A stretch of DNA of 64,000 bases, taken from positions 1-64,000 of the forward strand of contig JAHBSO010000002.1 in assembly GCA_019639075.1 (NCBI GenBank), written 5' to 3'. Numbering within the stretch: the first letter of the stretch is position 1; the number at the start of each line of letters is the position of its first letter. The position numbers and the translations under genes were made by a program. Under the pieces are notes generated by a model. That model made no database searches, had not been told where the DNA came from, and saw only the letters and a program-made list of their open reading frames with translations. The DNA comes from Actinomycetota bacterium. GTDB taxonomy: Bacteria; Actinomycetota; Acidimicrobiia; Acidimicrobiales; Iamiaceae. Below are positions 18,293-27,216 of the stretch, one piece after another.

Positions 18293-19450
18293 TCAGCCGA
18301 CGGGGGTCGACGTGTTCATGTGGACCACCAGGCTCTGGCGGTCGGGCGACGCGGTGACGGCGTCGACGAGGCCGTCACCGTCCAGGTCGACCCAGGCCGT
18401 GTCGGCGGACGACGAGGGCTCGGCCGGAGGCCCGTGGTCGCCGACCGAGCCGTAGGGGAAGCCGCCGTCACCGGTCCCGGCAAAGGTGTGGCGCCCGGCG
18501 TCGTCGGTGTAGGTCAGGTCGAGCAGGCCGTCGCCGTCGAGGTCGAGGAGCTCCACGGGGCCGAGGGTGCCCGAGACGACGAGGTCCTGGTAGTCGGGGA
18601 ACGCCACGTTGGTGGTGCCGTCCCAGCGGTAGAACCGGAGTTCGCCGGCCTCGACCACGACCCAGTCGTCGGACCCGTCGCCGTCGATGTCGCCCTTCCC
18701 GACGGGTGTGTCCGGCACCCCGACCCACGGCAACGGGCTCGTGTCGATGGTGAGGAACCCGCGAACGACGTCCCGACCTCCACGCTCGTAGAGCACGTAG
18801 CCGCTACTGCCGGCGTTGATCGGTCCGGAGGCCGCGCCGAGCTCGGTGTGCTCGGTGAAGGTCGCGGCGCCGTCGTTGAGCCACGGGTCGAACACTTCGT
18901 AGTAGGTCACGAAGGTGGTCACCCGGAGCAGGTCGAGGTGGCCGTCACCGTCGAAGTCGCCGACGTCCCACTCACGGGCATCCGGCAGCGCCACGGTGTC
19001 GTCGGCCGACAGGCCCCGGGGTCGGGAACCGTCGGCGGAACCGCCGAGGAAGAGCTCGCTCGGCAGGCTCGCACCCGTGTTCGGGTTCCCGGGGCCGACG
19101 GCCACGACGTCGTCGATCCCGTCCTCGTCGAAGTCGCCGACCGCATCCGGCCAGCTGCCCGCCGGGAAGTCGACCTGCGTGAAGGTGCCGTCGCCGTCGG
19201 AGAGCAGGACGATCCCCTCGTACCTCGCCCTCGTCGTCGTGGTGCTCCGCACGTAGACGCGACCCACGAGGTCCTCGAAGCCGTCGCCGTCGATGTCGCC
19301 CGGGAGGAACGAGCTGGCGTACAGGTCGGTGCCGGCCGGGTGCTCCACCGCCTGGGTCGAGGGCTCCTCCCACTCGATGCACCCGGACAGGGCGACCAGC
19401 GCCGCGAACGACGCACCGACCCCGACGCGAAACCTCGAACGACCGTGCAC
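18293..19450 (-). CDS. FG-GAP/VCBS repeat lipoprotein
   Basis: A secreted lipoprotein of 385 residues. The signal peptide ends in the lipobox LVALSGC (Cys about 24). The rest is a repeat protein with at least six calcium-loop motifs of the FG-GAP type (DIDGDGFEDLV, DFDEDGIDDVV, DFDGDGHLDLL, DIDGDGSDDWV, DLDGDGLLDLT, DLDGDGLVDAV), predicted to form a beta-propeller. Such proteins bind calcium and often mediate adhesion or polysaccharide binding; no enzyme domain is visible. It lies upstream of ilvD on the same strand but ilvD has its own promoter. Confidence 0.85.
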   Translation of the reverse strand: MHGRSRFRVGVGASFAALVALSGCIEWEEPSTQAVEHPAGTDLYASSFLPGDIDGDGFEDLVGRVYVRSTTTTRARYEGIVLLSDGDGTFTQVDFPAGSWPDAVGDFDEDGIDDVVAVGPGNPNTGASLPSELFLGGSADGSRPRGLSADDTVALPDAREWDVGDFDGDGHLDLLRVTTFVTYYEVFDPWLNDGAATFTEHTELGAASGPINAGSSGYVLYERGGRDVVRGFLTIDTSPLPWVGVPDTPVGKGDIDGDGSDDWVVVEAGELRFYRWDGTTNVAFPDYQDLVVSGTLGPVELLDLDGDGLLDLTYTDDAGRHTFAGTGDGGFPYGSVGDHGPPAEPSSSADTAWVDLDGDGLVDAVTASPDRQSLVVHMNTSTPVG

Positions 19451-19543
19451 GACAAACCCCCTTCGTCGAACCGCCCACCCGCGGCGCCAGCGCTGCTCGC
19501 CACCCTACACCGGTCGGGCGGACGAGTCGCTTCGGCTGCGCGG

Positions 19544-19601
19544 TTCTCGAGCGAGCGAAGCGAGTCGAAAGGCGCTGGCGCTCGCTCCGCTCAACGAACA
19601 G
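19544..19601. repeat. Dispersed intergenic repeat, locus 1
   Basis: Contains CGAGCGAGCGAAGCGAGTCG followed by AAAGG, then an inverted part copy ending CTCAACGAACAG. The arms GAGCGAGCG and CGCTCGCTC can pair. The stop codon of the TetR gene at 19591 lies inside the element. Related copies lie at 22893, 25493, 41198 and 57967. Confidence 0.7.
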
Positions 19602-20166
19602 CTGTGGTGACCCCGATGCCGGCGAGGACGACGTCGAGAACCTTGGCGAGCACGTCCTCGTCGACCGGAAGGTCGCTGAAGAAGAGGCGGTTGAGCACGC
19701 TGCCGGTGATGAGGTCGATGGTCAGCTCGACGTCGAGATCGGCGCCGACCTCGCCGCGGGCCATCGCCCGGGCGAACGCGTCGCGGGCCGGTTGGCGTCG
19801 GTCGTCGACGAAGGCCCGCAGCCGGACCCGGACGTCCTCGTCGACCGCGGCCTCCACCGCCAGCGCGGGCATGAGCCGGGTCGTGGTCTCACGGGCCTGG
19901 GGTCCGACCATGCGCTCGTAGATCTCGGTCAGGTCCGCACGGAGGTCGCCGGTGTCGACCGGGGGCGGCGGCTCGCGACCCGAGGCGAGGGCCTCGAGGA
20001 CCAGCTGCTCCTTGCTGGGCCAGCGCCGATAGATGGTCGCCTTGCCGACGCCCGCGGCAGCGGCCACGTCGTCCATGGTGAACCGCCCGAAGCCCACCTC
20101 GGCGAGCAGGTCGAGCACCGCGCCGAGGATCGCCTCGTCGGCCCGGGGATCGCGGGGGCGAGCCAT
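19591..20166 (-). CDS. TetR family transcriptional regulator
   Basis: A 191-residue repressor-type regulator. The N-terminal helix-turn-helix is clear (FTMDDVAAAAGVGKATIYRRWPSKEQL, about residues 29-55); the C-terminal ligand domain resembles TetR_C families of drug-efflux regulators. It lies 9 bases after the MFS exporter stop, on the same strand, yet has its own leaderless -10 (TAGGGT, 6 bases before the ATG at 20173-20178). By context it probably represses the exporter in response to a compound. The last codons and stop lie in a dispersed repeat. Confidence 0.88.
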   Translation of the reverse strand: MARPRDPRADEAILGAVLDLLAEVGFGRFTMDDVAAAAGVGKATIYRRWPSKEQLVLEALASGREPPPPVDTGDLRADLTEIYERMVGPQARETTTRLMPALAVEAAVDEDVRVRLRAFVDDRRQPARDAFARAMARGEVGADLDVELTIDLITGSVLNRLFFSDLPVDEDVLAKVLDVVLAGIGVTTAVR

Positions 20167-20172
20167 CGCCGA

Positions 20173-20178
20173 ACCCTA
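20173..20178 (-). promoter_or_regulatory. Leaderless -10 element of the TetR gene
   Basis: TAGGGT on the minus strand 6 bases before the ATG at 20166; it overlaps the stop codon of the upstream exporter gene, so TetR can be made independently. Confidence 0.5.
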
Positions 20179-21810
20179 CGGCACGGGCTCCAGCGCCGGC
20201 TCGATCTCGGCGCCCCCGAGCGCCGCCAGGCGATCCTCCTCCTCGAACTCGAGGAGCTCGGCCACGGACGGGTCGACGGCCCGGGCGGGCAGGAAGGCGA
20301 GGGCGACGATCGAGCCGAGGAGGGCGAACCCGGCCGCCCACAGGAGGCCACGGCCCATCGAGTGGGCGAACGCGTCGCGGGCGGCCGCCGCGATGGCCTC
20401 ACCGGCCGGCGTGTCGATGGTCTTCGGGTCCCCGCCGGCCGCCGCGGCCACGCCGAGGGCACCGCCGATCGAGTCCTTGGCGGTGTCGAGCGCCGCGCCG
20501 GCCGGGACCCCGAGGGCGCTCAGCCGCTCGGTGATCGCCGGGGCGAAGCGGGTGGAGAACACCGAGCCGATGACGGCGACGCCGAGCGCGCCACCCACCT
20601 GCCGGGTGGTGTCGTTCATGGCCGACCCGACGCCCGCCTTCTCACGGGGCAGCGACCCCATGACCGACTCGGTGGCCGGCGCCATGGCCAGCGCGATGCC
20701 GAGGCCGAGGAGGAGCTGTGCGGGGAGGACGCGACCGGCCCAGCCCATCTCCGGGGTGGCGGTGGAGGCGACGAACAGTCCGACCGACACGATCGCGAGG
20801 CCGGCGGCGACGACGACCTTGGTCCCCCACCGCTCGACCAACCGGTTCGACTGAGGGGCGACGAAGACCAGCATCAGCGCCAACGGCACCGAACGCACGC
20901 CGGCCTCCATCGGCGAGTAGCCGAGGACGAACTGCATGAACTGGGTGATGATGAACATCGAGCCGACCATGGCGAAGAACGCGAGGGTGACGGCGAGGTT
21001 GGCGGCGCTGAAGCGTGGGTTCTTGAAGAAGCGCACGTCGAGCATCGGCTCGTCGACGTGGTTCTCCCAGGCGATGAACGCGGTGAGGGCGAGGGCACCG
21101 AACCCGAAGGCGCCCAGCACCATCGGCGAGGTCCACCCCTGGACCGGGCCTTCGATGATGGCGCCGACGAGGGCGACCAGGCCGACGATCGACAGCACGG
21201 CGCCGAGCGGGTCCAGCGCGGATCGGCGCTCGGCCCGGCTGTTGGGGAGCAGGAAGTAGCCGGCCGGTAGGGCGACGGCCACGACGGGGACGTTGACGAG
21301 GAACACCGCGCCCCACGAGAAGTGCTCGATCAGCCAGCCGCCGAGCATCGGGCCCACGGCGACGCCGACGCCGGAGACGCCGGCCCAGATCCCGATGGCG
21401 CGGGCCCGCTCGCGGGGTTCGGTGAACAGGTTGGTGAGCAGGGACAGCGTGGCCGGCATGATCAGCGCGCCGCCGACACCCATGAGCGAGCGGGCGGCGA
21501 TGAGCTGGTTCGGGGCGGTGGCGAAGGCGGCGAGGGCCGAGAACGTGACGAAGACGAGGAGGCCGAGCGACAGCGCGGAGCGGCGGCCGTAGCGGTCGCC
21601 GAGGCTGCCGGTGGTGAGCAGGAGCCCGGCGAACACGAGCGTGTAGCCGTCGACGATCCACTGGAGCTGGCTCGTGGTCGCGCCCAGGCCCTCGGACAGG
21701 CTGGGGATGGCCACGCTCAGGATGGTGTTGTCGAGGCTGACCACCAGGAGGCTGAGGCAGAGGACCGCGAGCCCGATCCAACGGCGGTCGTGGGCGGTCC
21801 GTTCGTCCAT
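20176..21810 (-). CDS. MFS drug exporter, DHA2 (EmrB/QacA) type
   Basis: A membrane transporter of 544 residues with about 14 hydrophobic segments, the DHA2 topology. Family motifs include LDNTILSVAIPSL in helix 1, GSLGDRYGRRSAL (motif A) and SGVGVAVGPMLGG (motif C of drug/proton antiporters). It probably exports hydrophobic drugs or a metabolite; the substrate is unknown. A GGAGG sits only 1 base before the ATG, closer than usual. The 47-base gap to the divergent sortase gene holds direct repeats of the form CGGAAC, which could be sites for the neighbouring TetR regulator. Confidence 0.92.
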   Translation of the reverse strand: MDERTAHDRRWIGLAVLCLSLLVVSLDNTILSVAIPSLSEGLGATTSQLQWIVDGYTLVFAGLLLTTGSLGDRYGRRSALSLGLLVFVTFSALAAFATAPNQLIAARSLMGVGGALIMPATLSLLTNLFTEPRERARAIGIWAGVSGVGVAVGPMLGGWLIEHFSWGAVFLVNVPVVAVALPAGYFLLPNSRAERRSALDPLGAVLSIVGLVALVGAIIEGPVQGWTSPMVLGAFGFGALALTAFIAWENHVDEPMLDVRFFKNPRFSAANLAVTLAFFAMVGSMFIITQFMQFVLGYSPMEAGVRSVPLALMLVFVAPQSNRLVERWGTKVVVAAGLAIVSVGLFVASTATPEMGWAGRVLPAQLLLGLGIALAMAPATESVMGSLPREKAGVGSAMNDTTRQVGGALGVAVIGSVFSTRFAPAITERLSALGVPAGAALDTAKDSIGGALGVAAAAGGDPKTIDTPAGEAIAAAARDAFAHSMGRGLLWAAGFALLGSIVALAFLPARAVDPSVAELLEFEEEDRLAALGGAEIEPALEPVP

Positions 21811-21857
21811 GCCTCCATTTCAACACCGTTCAGTTCCGAAACTCAAGCGTTCCGTAA

Positions 21858-22892
21858 ATGACATCGGTCACCCGCGTGGGCGACCCGGAGCGACCGACAC
21901 CGACCCCTAGGCTCCGCCGGATGCTGCACCGGGTGCTCGGAGGGGTGGGGCGGTCGATGATGACCGCGGGCACGCTGATCCTCCTCTTCGTCGCGTACCA
22001 GCTCTGGGGCACCGGGCTCCAGGAGGCGAAGGCGCAGCGCGAGCTCCGCCAGGAGTTCTCGGCGATGCTCGAACAGGTCGATGCCACGTCGACCACCACG
22101 ACGACGGCCGCGCCCGACACCACCGAGCCGCCCGAGGTGGTCACCGCCCCCGCCGACCTGCCGCTGCCGGCCGAGGGCGACCCGGTCGCCGAGATCCGGA
22201 TCCCCAGGATCGGGATCACCCGCACCATCGTGGAGGGCATCGGCCTCGACCAGCTCAAGCGGGGCGTCGGCCACTACCCCACCAGCCCGCTCCCCGGTCA
22301 GGCCGGCAACGTCGCGATCGCCGGCCACCGCACCACCTACGGCCAGCCGTTCCACAACATCGACAAGCTCGAACCCGGCGACGAGATCACCTTCCGCACC
22401 CTCCAGGGCGAGTACCGCTACGAGGTGATCGGCACCGAGATCGTGGCCGACGACGCGATCGAGGTGCTCGAGGACAAGGGCGACAACCGGGTGACCCTCA
22501 TCGCGTGCCACCCGAAGTACTCCCTCGCACAGCGCATCGTGGTGTCGGCCGAGCTGAAGGGAAGCCCGGCCCCGCCGATCGAGGGCCAGGACGAGGTGCG
22601 GGCCGCGGCCGACGCGACGGATCCCTTCGCCTCGGTCGACGGCGGCCTGAGCGGTGAGCCGGCCGCCCGCTGGCCGACGATCTGGTGGGGGCTCGCGTGC
22701 GCGGCCGTCTGGTTGGCCACGTGGCTCGTGCAGACGTTGCTCCGCCGCCGTCTGCGGTCCCGGGAGGAACGGCCGACGCGGGCCCAGCGGCTGGTCACGT
22801 GGACGCCCTACCTCGTGGGCGTCCCCGTCTTCCTGGTGACGCTCTACGTGTTCTTCGAGAACTTCGGTCGACTGCTCCCCGGCAACTACTGA
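21858..22892 (+). CDS. Class E-type sortase
   Basis: A membrane transpeptidase of 344 residues. There is an N-terminal membrane segment (about 36-50), a Thr-rich linker, and the sortase domain with catalytic His in IAGHRTTYG, Cys in TLIACHPKYS and Arg in AQRIVV. Two further hydrophobic segments follow, near residues 275 and 315, which is more membrane than a minimal sortase. Class E sortases attach proteins with LAXTG-like signals to the wall. No neighbouring protein here shows an obvious LPXTG or LAXTG signal. The start may be this ATG or the ATG 21 codons later; neither has a clear ribosome site. Confidence 0.9.
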   Translation: MTSVTRVGDPERPTPTPRLRRMLHRVLGGVGRSMMTAGTLILLFVAYQLWGTGLQEAKAQRELRQEFSAMLEQVDATSTTTTTAAPDTTEPPEVVTAPADLPLPAEGDPVAEIRIPRIGITRTIVEGIGLDQLKRGVGHYPTSPLPGQAGNVAIAGHRTTYGQPFHNIDKLEPGDEITFRTLQGEYRYEVIGTEIVADDAIEVLEDKGDNRVTLIACHPKYSLAQRIVVSAELKGSPAPPIEGQDEVRAAADATDPFASVDGGLSGEPAARWPTIWWGLACAAVWLATWLVQTLLRRRLRSREERPTRAQRLVTWTPYLVGVPVFLVTLYVFFENFGRLLPGNY

Positions 22893-23034
22893 CCTTTCGA
22901 CTCGCTGCGCTCGCTCAAGGAGCAGGGAGGGGGGGCAGCTGCGCTCGCTCAAGGAGCAGGGACGGGGCAGCTGCGCTCGCTCAAGGAGCAGGGACGGGGC
23001 AGCTGCGCTCGCTCGAGGAGCGGGGAGGGTCAGG
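22893..23034. repeat. Dispersed repeat, locus 2, expanded into a 32-bp tandem array
   Basis: Starts one base after the sortase stop with CCTTTCGACTCGCTGCGCTC, then four tandem units beginning CTGCGCTCGCTCAAGGAGCA at 22905 (34 bp), 22939, 22971 (32 bp each) and 23003 (diverged). The last unit runs into the stop codon of phoD. This is a locally amplified form of the repeat also seen at 19544, 25493, 41198 and 57967. Confidence 0.85.
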
Positions 23035-24631
23035 GGCGGGGGACCGCGCCCGGGGTGCCGTCCACGATGCGCCACGACGTCTCGACGGTGAGCGGACCGA
23101 GCACGTCGGTCGTGACGTCGGTCGCGACGAAGTCGACGTCGAGGTGGTCGGGCGTGATCGTGGCCCGGGCGTAGCCCCGCTTCGTGTTGTCGAACCACGG
23201 GAACTGCTCGAGCGAGTTGACCACCTGGTTCAGGACCGCCGCCTCGGTGCCGGTCGGGGTCGAGCTGATCGACGTGGTGATCAGCTCGGTCGCGACCGTC
23301 GGCGAGCCCGCAGGCTCGTCGCGGACGTGGCCCACCCCCGCGGCGTGGATGTCGCCGGTCAGCACCACCGCGTTGCGCACCTGCGCCAGCTGGCCGACCA
23401 CGTGGGAGCGTTCGGCCGGGAAGCCGTCCCACTGGTCCATGACCCAGCCGGTGCCGATCGGCATCGGCGTCATCACCTGCGGGTTGACGAGCACCGTCCA
23501 CCTCGCGGTCGACGAAGCGAGCCGGTCGTCGAGCCAGGCCCGCTGCTCCGCCCCCAGGTACGTCCGCGACGGGTCGGAGCGCTGCTCGCAGTCGAGGGCG
23601 AAGCCGCCACCGCAGGCCGCCTCGGACCGGTACTGACGGCCGTCGATCGCGATGAAGTCGACCAACGTGCCCCACCCGAGCGACCGGTACATCTGCAACC
23701 CGCCGTCGACCGGGCGCGAGCGGATCGGCTGGTGCTCCCAGTACGCCTGGTACGCGGCCGTGCGACGGGCGATGAAGTCCTCGCTCGCCACGCCGGACTC
23801 CGGGAGCGTGCCGGCGTAGTTGTTGACCACCTCGTGGTCGTCCCAGATCAGGATCCAGGGCGCGACCCGGTGCGCGGACTGGAGCCGTGGGTCGCTCTTG
23901 TAGAGGCCGTAGCGCGCCCGGTACGCGTCGAGGGTCCGGACCTGCGAGCTGTTGTGCTGCCGGGGCTTGTTCGAGCTGATGCCGCCCTCGTAGATGTAGT
24001 CGCCGAGGAAGACCACGACGTCGGGATCCTCGGCCGCCGCGTGGCTCCAGGCGGTGTAGAAGCCCTGCTGGTACTCCTGGCACGTGGCGAACACCATGCG
24101 GAGCTCGTCGACCTCGGCGTCGGCCGCCGGCGCCGTGCGGGTGCGGCCCACCTGCGACACCTGGCCGCCGGTCGTGAACCGGTAGTGGTACGTGGTGTCG
24201 GGCGAGAGCCCGTCGACCTCGATGTGGACCGAGTGGGCGACGGCGACCGACGTCTGGACCACACCGTCCGCCACCAGGTCCTGGAACTGGTCGTCGGTGG
24301 CCAGCTGCCAGCGGACGAGCACGTCGTCCGCGGGCATCCCGCCCCCGATCACCGAGGGCGTCGGGGCGAGTCGGGTCCACAGCACGACACCGGTGGGCTG
24401 CGGATCGCCGGAGGCGACACCGAGCGCGAACAGACCGGACGGCATGCCGTCGACGGGATCCGGGTCGGGGGCACCGATCACGTTGCCCACCCCGCGCCAG
24501 ACGCCCCGCGGCACGCACGCGGCCAGCCCGAACGCCGCCATGCCGGCGAGCACCGCTCGGCGGGTGATCATCGACGACCAGCGGGTCCCGTCGGCCGCCC
24601 CGACCGTGCCCTGCACCTCGTTCCCGTTCAT
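23030..24631 (-). CDS. phoD: PhoD-like alkaline phosphatase, Tat-exported
   Basis: A calcium/iron-dependent phosphatase or phosphodiesterase of the PhoD family, 533 residues, acting outside the membrane on phosphate esters. The N-terminus carries a twin-arginine signal (MITRRAVLAGMAAFGLAAC) ending in a lipobox-like Cys, so it may be a Tat lipoprotein. Metal-binding blocks are visible: VVFLGDYIYEGG, LIWDDHEVVNNYAG and VVLTGDIHAAGV. A sequence PhoD_N-type domain precedes the catalytic core. Its stop codon falls inside the 32-bp tandem repeat. I see no Pho-box-like repeat upstream. Confidence 0.93.
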   Translation of the reverse strand: MNGNEVQGTVGAADGTRWSSMITRRAVLAGMAAFGLAACVPRGVWRGVGNVIGAPDPDPVDGMPSGLFALGVASGDPQPTGVVLWTRLAPTPSVIGGGMPADDVLVRWQLATDDQFQDLVADGVVQTSVAVAHSVHIEVDGLSPDTTYHYRFTTGGQVSQVGRTRTAPAADAEVDELRMVFATCQEYQQGFYTAWSHAAAEDPDVVVFLGDYIYEGGISSNKPRQHNSSQVRTLDAYRARYGLYKSDPRLQSAHRVAPWILIWDDHEVVNNYAGTLPESGVASEDFIARRTAAYQAYWEHQPIRSRPVDGGLQMYRSLGWGTLVDFIAIDGRQYRSEAACGGGFALDCEQRSDPSRTYLGAEQRAWLDDRLASSTARWTVLVNPQVMTPMPIGTGWVMDQWDGFPAERSHVVGQLAQVRNAVVLTGDIHAAGVGHVRDEPAGSPTVATELITTSISSTPTGTEAAVLNQVVNSLEQFPWFDNTKRGYARATITPDHLDVDFVATDVTTDVLGPLTVETSWRIVDGTPGAVPRP

Positions 24632-24735
24632 GCCTGTCCCCCTCGACGAGTCACGGGAGCGTACCCAGCGGGACCCCGGCCGGCATCCGCACCCCGGCGG
24701 GGTAGGTTCGATCGCCCACCCCAGGAGGAGCCACC

Positions 24736-25485
24736 ATGGCCGTGCACGACGAGGTCCGACCGCTCGCGGAGTTCGACGAGGCGCTGACGATCGTCACCCT
24801 CGACCGCCCCGAGCGACGCAACGCCGTGGACCACGCCCACCTCGAGGAGCTCACGGCCGTGCTGGAGGCGGCGATCGACCGTCCGACCCGGGTGCTCGTG
24901 CTCACCGGCGCGTCGGGCCACTTCTGCGCCGGCGCCGATCTGACCGGGGTCGAGGACGCATCGTTCGCCGACCTGCTCCAAGGGGTGCTCGACCGTCTCC
25001 GCAGCGTCTCGTTCCCGACCATCGCCGCCATCGAGGGTGCGGCCCTCGGTGCCGGCACCCAGCTGGCGGTGGCCTGCGACCTCCGGGTGGCGACCGACGA
25101 CGCGAGCTTCGGCATCCCGGCGGCCAAGCTCGGGCTGATGGTCAACCACTGGACGGTGCAGCGGACCGCCTCGATGCTCGGCCCGAGCACGGCGCGCGCG
25201 GTGCTCCTCGCCGCCGAGGTGATCAGCGGTGCCGAGGCCCGCCGCCTCGGCATGGTGAACCGCACCGGCTCGCTCCCCGAGGCCGTGGCGTGGGCCGAGC
25301 AGATCGCCCCACTCGCCCCGCTCACCATCGCCGGCCACAAGCTCATGCTCGACAAGCTCGAGCAGCCGGTCGGCGACGACCCCGAGGTGCTCGCCGCGTT
25401 CGAGCGGGCATGGACGAGCGACGACTTCGCCGAGGGCATCGACGCCTTCCGGGCCCGTCGGCGGCCCCGCTTCGAGGGCCGCTGA
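24736..25485 (+). CDS. Enoyl-CoA hydratase/isomerase family protein
   Basis: A 249-residue crotonase-fold enzyme, cytosolic, probably hydrating enoyl-CoA thioesters in beta-oxidation or a related step. Visible are LDRPERRNAVD, the oxyanion region SGHFCAGADLTG, and ATIEGAALGAGTQLAVACDLR-like core (positions near 95-115). The usual second catalytic glutamate position reads as AAKLGLMV rather than PEVGLGL, so hydratase activity is less sure than the fold. A strong AGGAGG lies before the ATG; a -10 TAGGTT lies about 30 bases upstream. It is followed by a dispersed repeat. Confidence 0.88.
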   Translation: MAVHDEVRPLAEFDEALTIVTLDRPERRNAVDHAHLEELTAVLEAAIDRPTRVLVLTGASGHFCAGADLTGVEDASFADLLQGVLDRLRSVSFPTIAAIEGAALGAGTQLAVACDLRVATDDASFGIPAAKLGLMVNHWTVQRTASMLGPSTARAVLLAAEVISGAEARRLGMVNRTGSLPEAVAWAEQIAPLAPLTIAGHKLMLDKLEQPVGDDPEVLAAFERAWTSDDFAEGIDAFRARRRPRFEGR

Positions 25486-25492
25486 GGAAGGC

Positions 25493-25560
25493 CCTTTCGA
25501 CTTCGCTCGCTGCGCTCGCTCCGCTCGAGGAACGCAATTCGACTTCGCTCGAGGAACGCA
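25493..25560. repeat. Dispersed intergenic repeat, locus 3
   Basis: Begins CCCTTTCGACTTCGCTCGCT and contains a second shorter copy (TTCGACTTCGCTCGAGGAAC). It fills the space between two convergent stop codons, 8 bases after the enoyl-CoA hydratase stop. Confidence 0.8.
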
Positions 25561-25567
25561 GGAGGGG

Positions 25568-27163
25568 TCAGGGGATGAGGCGGGAGACCTTGGCCTCGTT
25601 GCCGAGCTCGAACCAGAGGTGCTCGCCGTCGAAGACGATGGCTCGGGGTCCGCTGCCGGCCGGGTAGGTCACGTGGGTGCCGGTGATCGGATCGACCTTG
25701 GAGATCTGGCCGGTGCCGTAGCTGCTCACCCAGATGCACCGGCCGTCGAAGCCGATCCCACGGGGGTACTCCGGGGTGGCGATGGTGGTGACGGCGAGGG
25801 TTTCGACGTCGATCCTCGACAGGTTGGCGCTCGACCAGTTGCTGACCCAGACGTAGGTGCCGTCGAAGGTGATGCCGTAGGGCTCGGACCCGACGGTGAC
25901 GTCGGTGCGGGCACCGGTGTCGGGGTGGAACCGGCTGACGGTGTTGCCCGTCCAGTTGGTGACCCACATGTCGATCCCGTCGAAGGTGAACGAGAACGGG
26001 TGGAACAGCGACGTGTAGGTGTTGAGGATCCCGCCGGTCACGGGGTCGACGGTGGAGACGGTGTCCCAGTCGGTGTTGGTCACCCAGATGCGCTTGCCGT
26101 CGAACCCGACGCCGTACGGCCCCGCGAAGCCGGGGTACTCGGTCGATGCGCCGGTGGTGGTGTTGACCCGGGAGATCGAGTCGCCGTCACGGTTGGCGAC
26201 CCAGATGTCCTTGCCGTCGTAGACGATGCCGAACGGGTACACGCCGACCGCGAAGTCGGCCTTGGCGCCGGTCGTGGCGTTGATCCGCGACACGGTGTTG
26301 GCGCCGCTGTTGGTGGTCCAGACGTTGACCCCGTCGAAGGCGATGCCCCGGGGGTCGGTGCCGGTGGCGAACTGGGTGACGCCGAGGTCGTAGCGGTTCA
26401 TGGCCGCCCGCTCCGGCGAGGTGCGGAGGTTGCAGGCGCTGCCGCCGGCCGGACCGGCGGGGCCCTGCGGACCGGCCGGACCCTGCGGACCGGTGGCCCC
26501 CGCGGCACCCGTCGCGCCGGTCGCACCCGTCGCACCCGTGGCACCGGTGGCCCCGGTGGCGCCCTGCGGACCGGCCGGACCCTGTGGCCCCTCGGGTCCG
26601 GGGACGCCGCTGACGCCGGCGATGAGATCGTCGACCTCCGCCGCGGTGTAGTAGCGCTGGTCGAGGTCGAAGGAGTACCCGGTGACGTCGAGCTCGACGT
26701 CGACCGGCCCGGCGCCCGCGGTCACGCCGAGGTGTCCGTCGGCGGACAGCGCGACGACCACCTCGGTGACCTCCGGCGGGGCACTCGCACTCCAGGTGGT
26801 CGTGACCGGGGCGTTGCCGCCGGTCTTGTGGACCGTGAGCGACCCGGAGGTGGGCGCGTTCACCGCGAGCACCTCGACGGTGACGGCGATCGCGTCGGCG
26901 GGCACGGTGCAGCCGCTGCCCGTGCCGCGCGCGAGCACGTCGACGGTTTCGCCGGTGGCGAGCGGCGTCGACCGGGGGCCGACGGTGTCGGGCGCGGGCC
27001 GCGTGTCGATCAGGCGGCACTTGGTGATCGCGACGTCGACGGCGCGGGTGCCCAGAGGCACGGGTTCGTTGCACGCGCCGAGGAGCACCGTGATGGCCAC
27101 GAGGCCCAGCACGCGGAAGGCGACACCCGAGCGGTGGTGGTGGGTTCGTCCATGAGCTGGCAT
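25568..27163 (-). CDS. Lipoprotein with collagen-like stalk and beta-propeller
   Basis: A secreted lipoprotein of about 531 residues. Order: signal peptide with lipobox LLGAC (Cys about 31); a domain at about 40-170 with the CRLIDTRP motif; about 18 Gly-X-Y collagen-like triplets (about 185-241, rich in GAT and GPQGPA); and a C-terminal propeller of repeated blades ([60 protein letters not shown]), resembling virginiamycin-B-lyase/YncE folds. Catalytic residues of that lyase were not assigned, so binding is as likely as catalysis. An in-frame ATG at 27184 is an alternative start. Confidence 0.85.
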   Translation of the reverse strand: MPAHGRTHHHRSGVAFRVLGLVAITVLLGACNEPVPLGTRAVDVAITKCRLIDTRPAPDTVGPRSTPLATGETVDVLARGTGSGCTVPADAIAVTVEVLAVNAPTSGSLTVHKTGGNAPVTTTWSASAPPEVTEVVVALSADGHLGVTAGAGPVDVELDVTGYSFDLDQRYYTAAEVDDLIAGVSGVPGPEGPQGPAGPQGATGATGATGATGATGATGAAGATGPQGPAGPQGPAGPAGGSACNLRTSPERAAMNRYDLGVTQFATGTDPRGIAFDGVNVWTTNSGANTVSRINATTGAKADFAVGVYPFGIVYDGKDIWVANRDGDSISRVNTTTGASTEYPGFAGPYGVGFDGKRIWVTNTDWDTVSTVDPVTGGILNTYTSLFHPFSFTFDGIDMWVTNWTGNTVSRFHPDTGARTDVTVGSEPYGITFDGTYVWVSNWSSANLSRIDVETLAVTTIATPEYPRGIGFDGRCIWVSSYGTGQISKVDPITGTHVTYPAGSGPRAIVFDGEHLWFELGNEAKVSRLIP

Positions 27164-27216
27164 CGTCGAGCACGGTACACCCATGTCACGCAGAGTGAAA
27201 GGCGCGCGGCAAACTG

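Noticed and set aside
21811..21857. A defined TetR operator between the exporter and sortase genes
   Set aside because: Only direct CGGAAC repeats are seen; no convincing palindrome, so it is mentioned under the exporter but not listed.
22905..23034. CRISPR array
   Set aside because: The 32-bp units are directly adjacent with no variable spacers, and no cas genes are nearby; it is a tandem repeat.
26460..26600. Microsatellite-like repeats
   Set aside because: They encode the collagen-like Gly-X-Y region of the lipoprotein and stay in frame.
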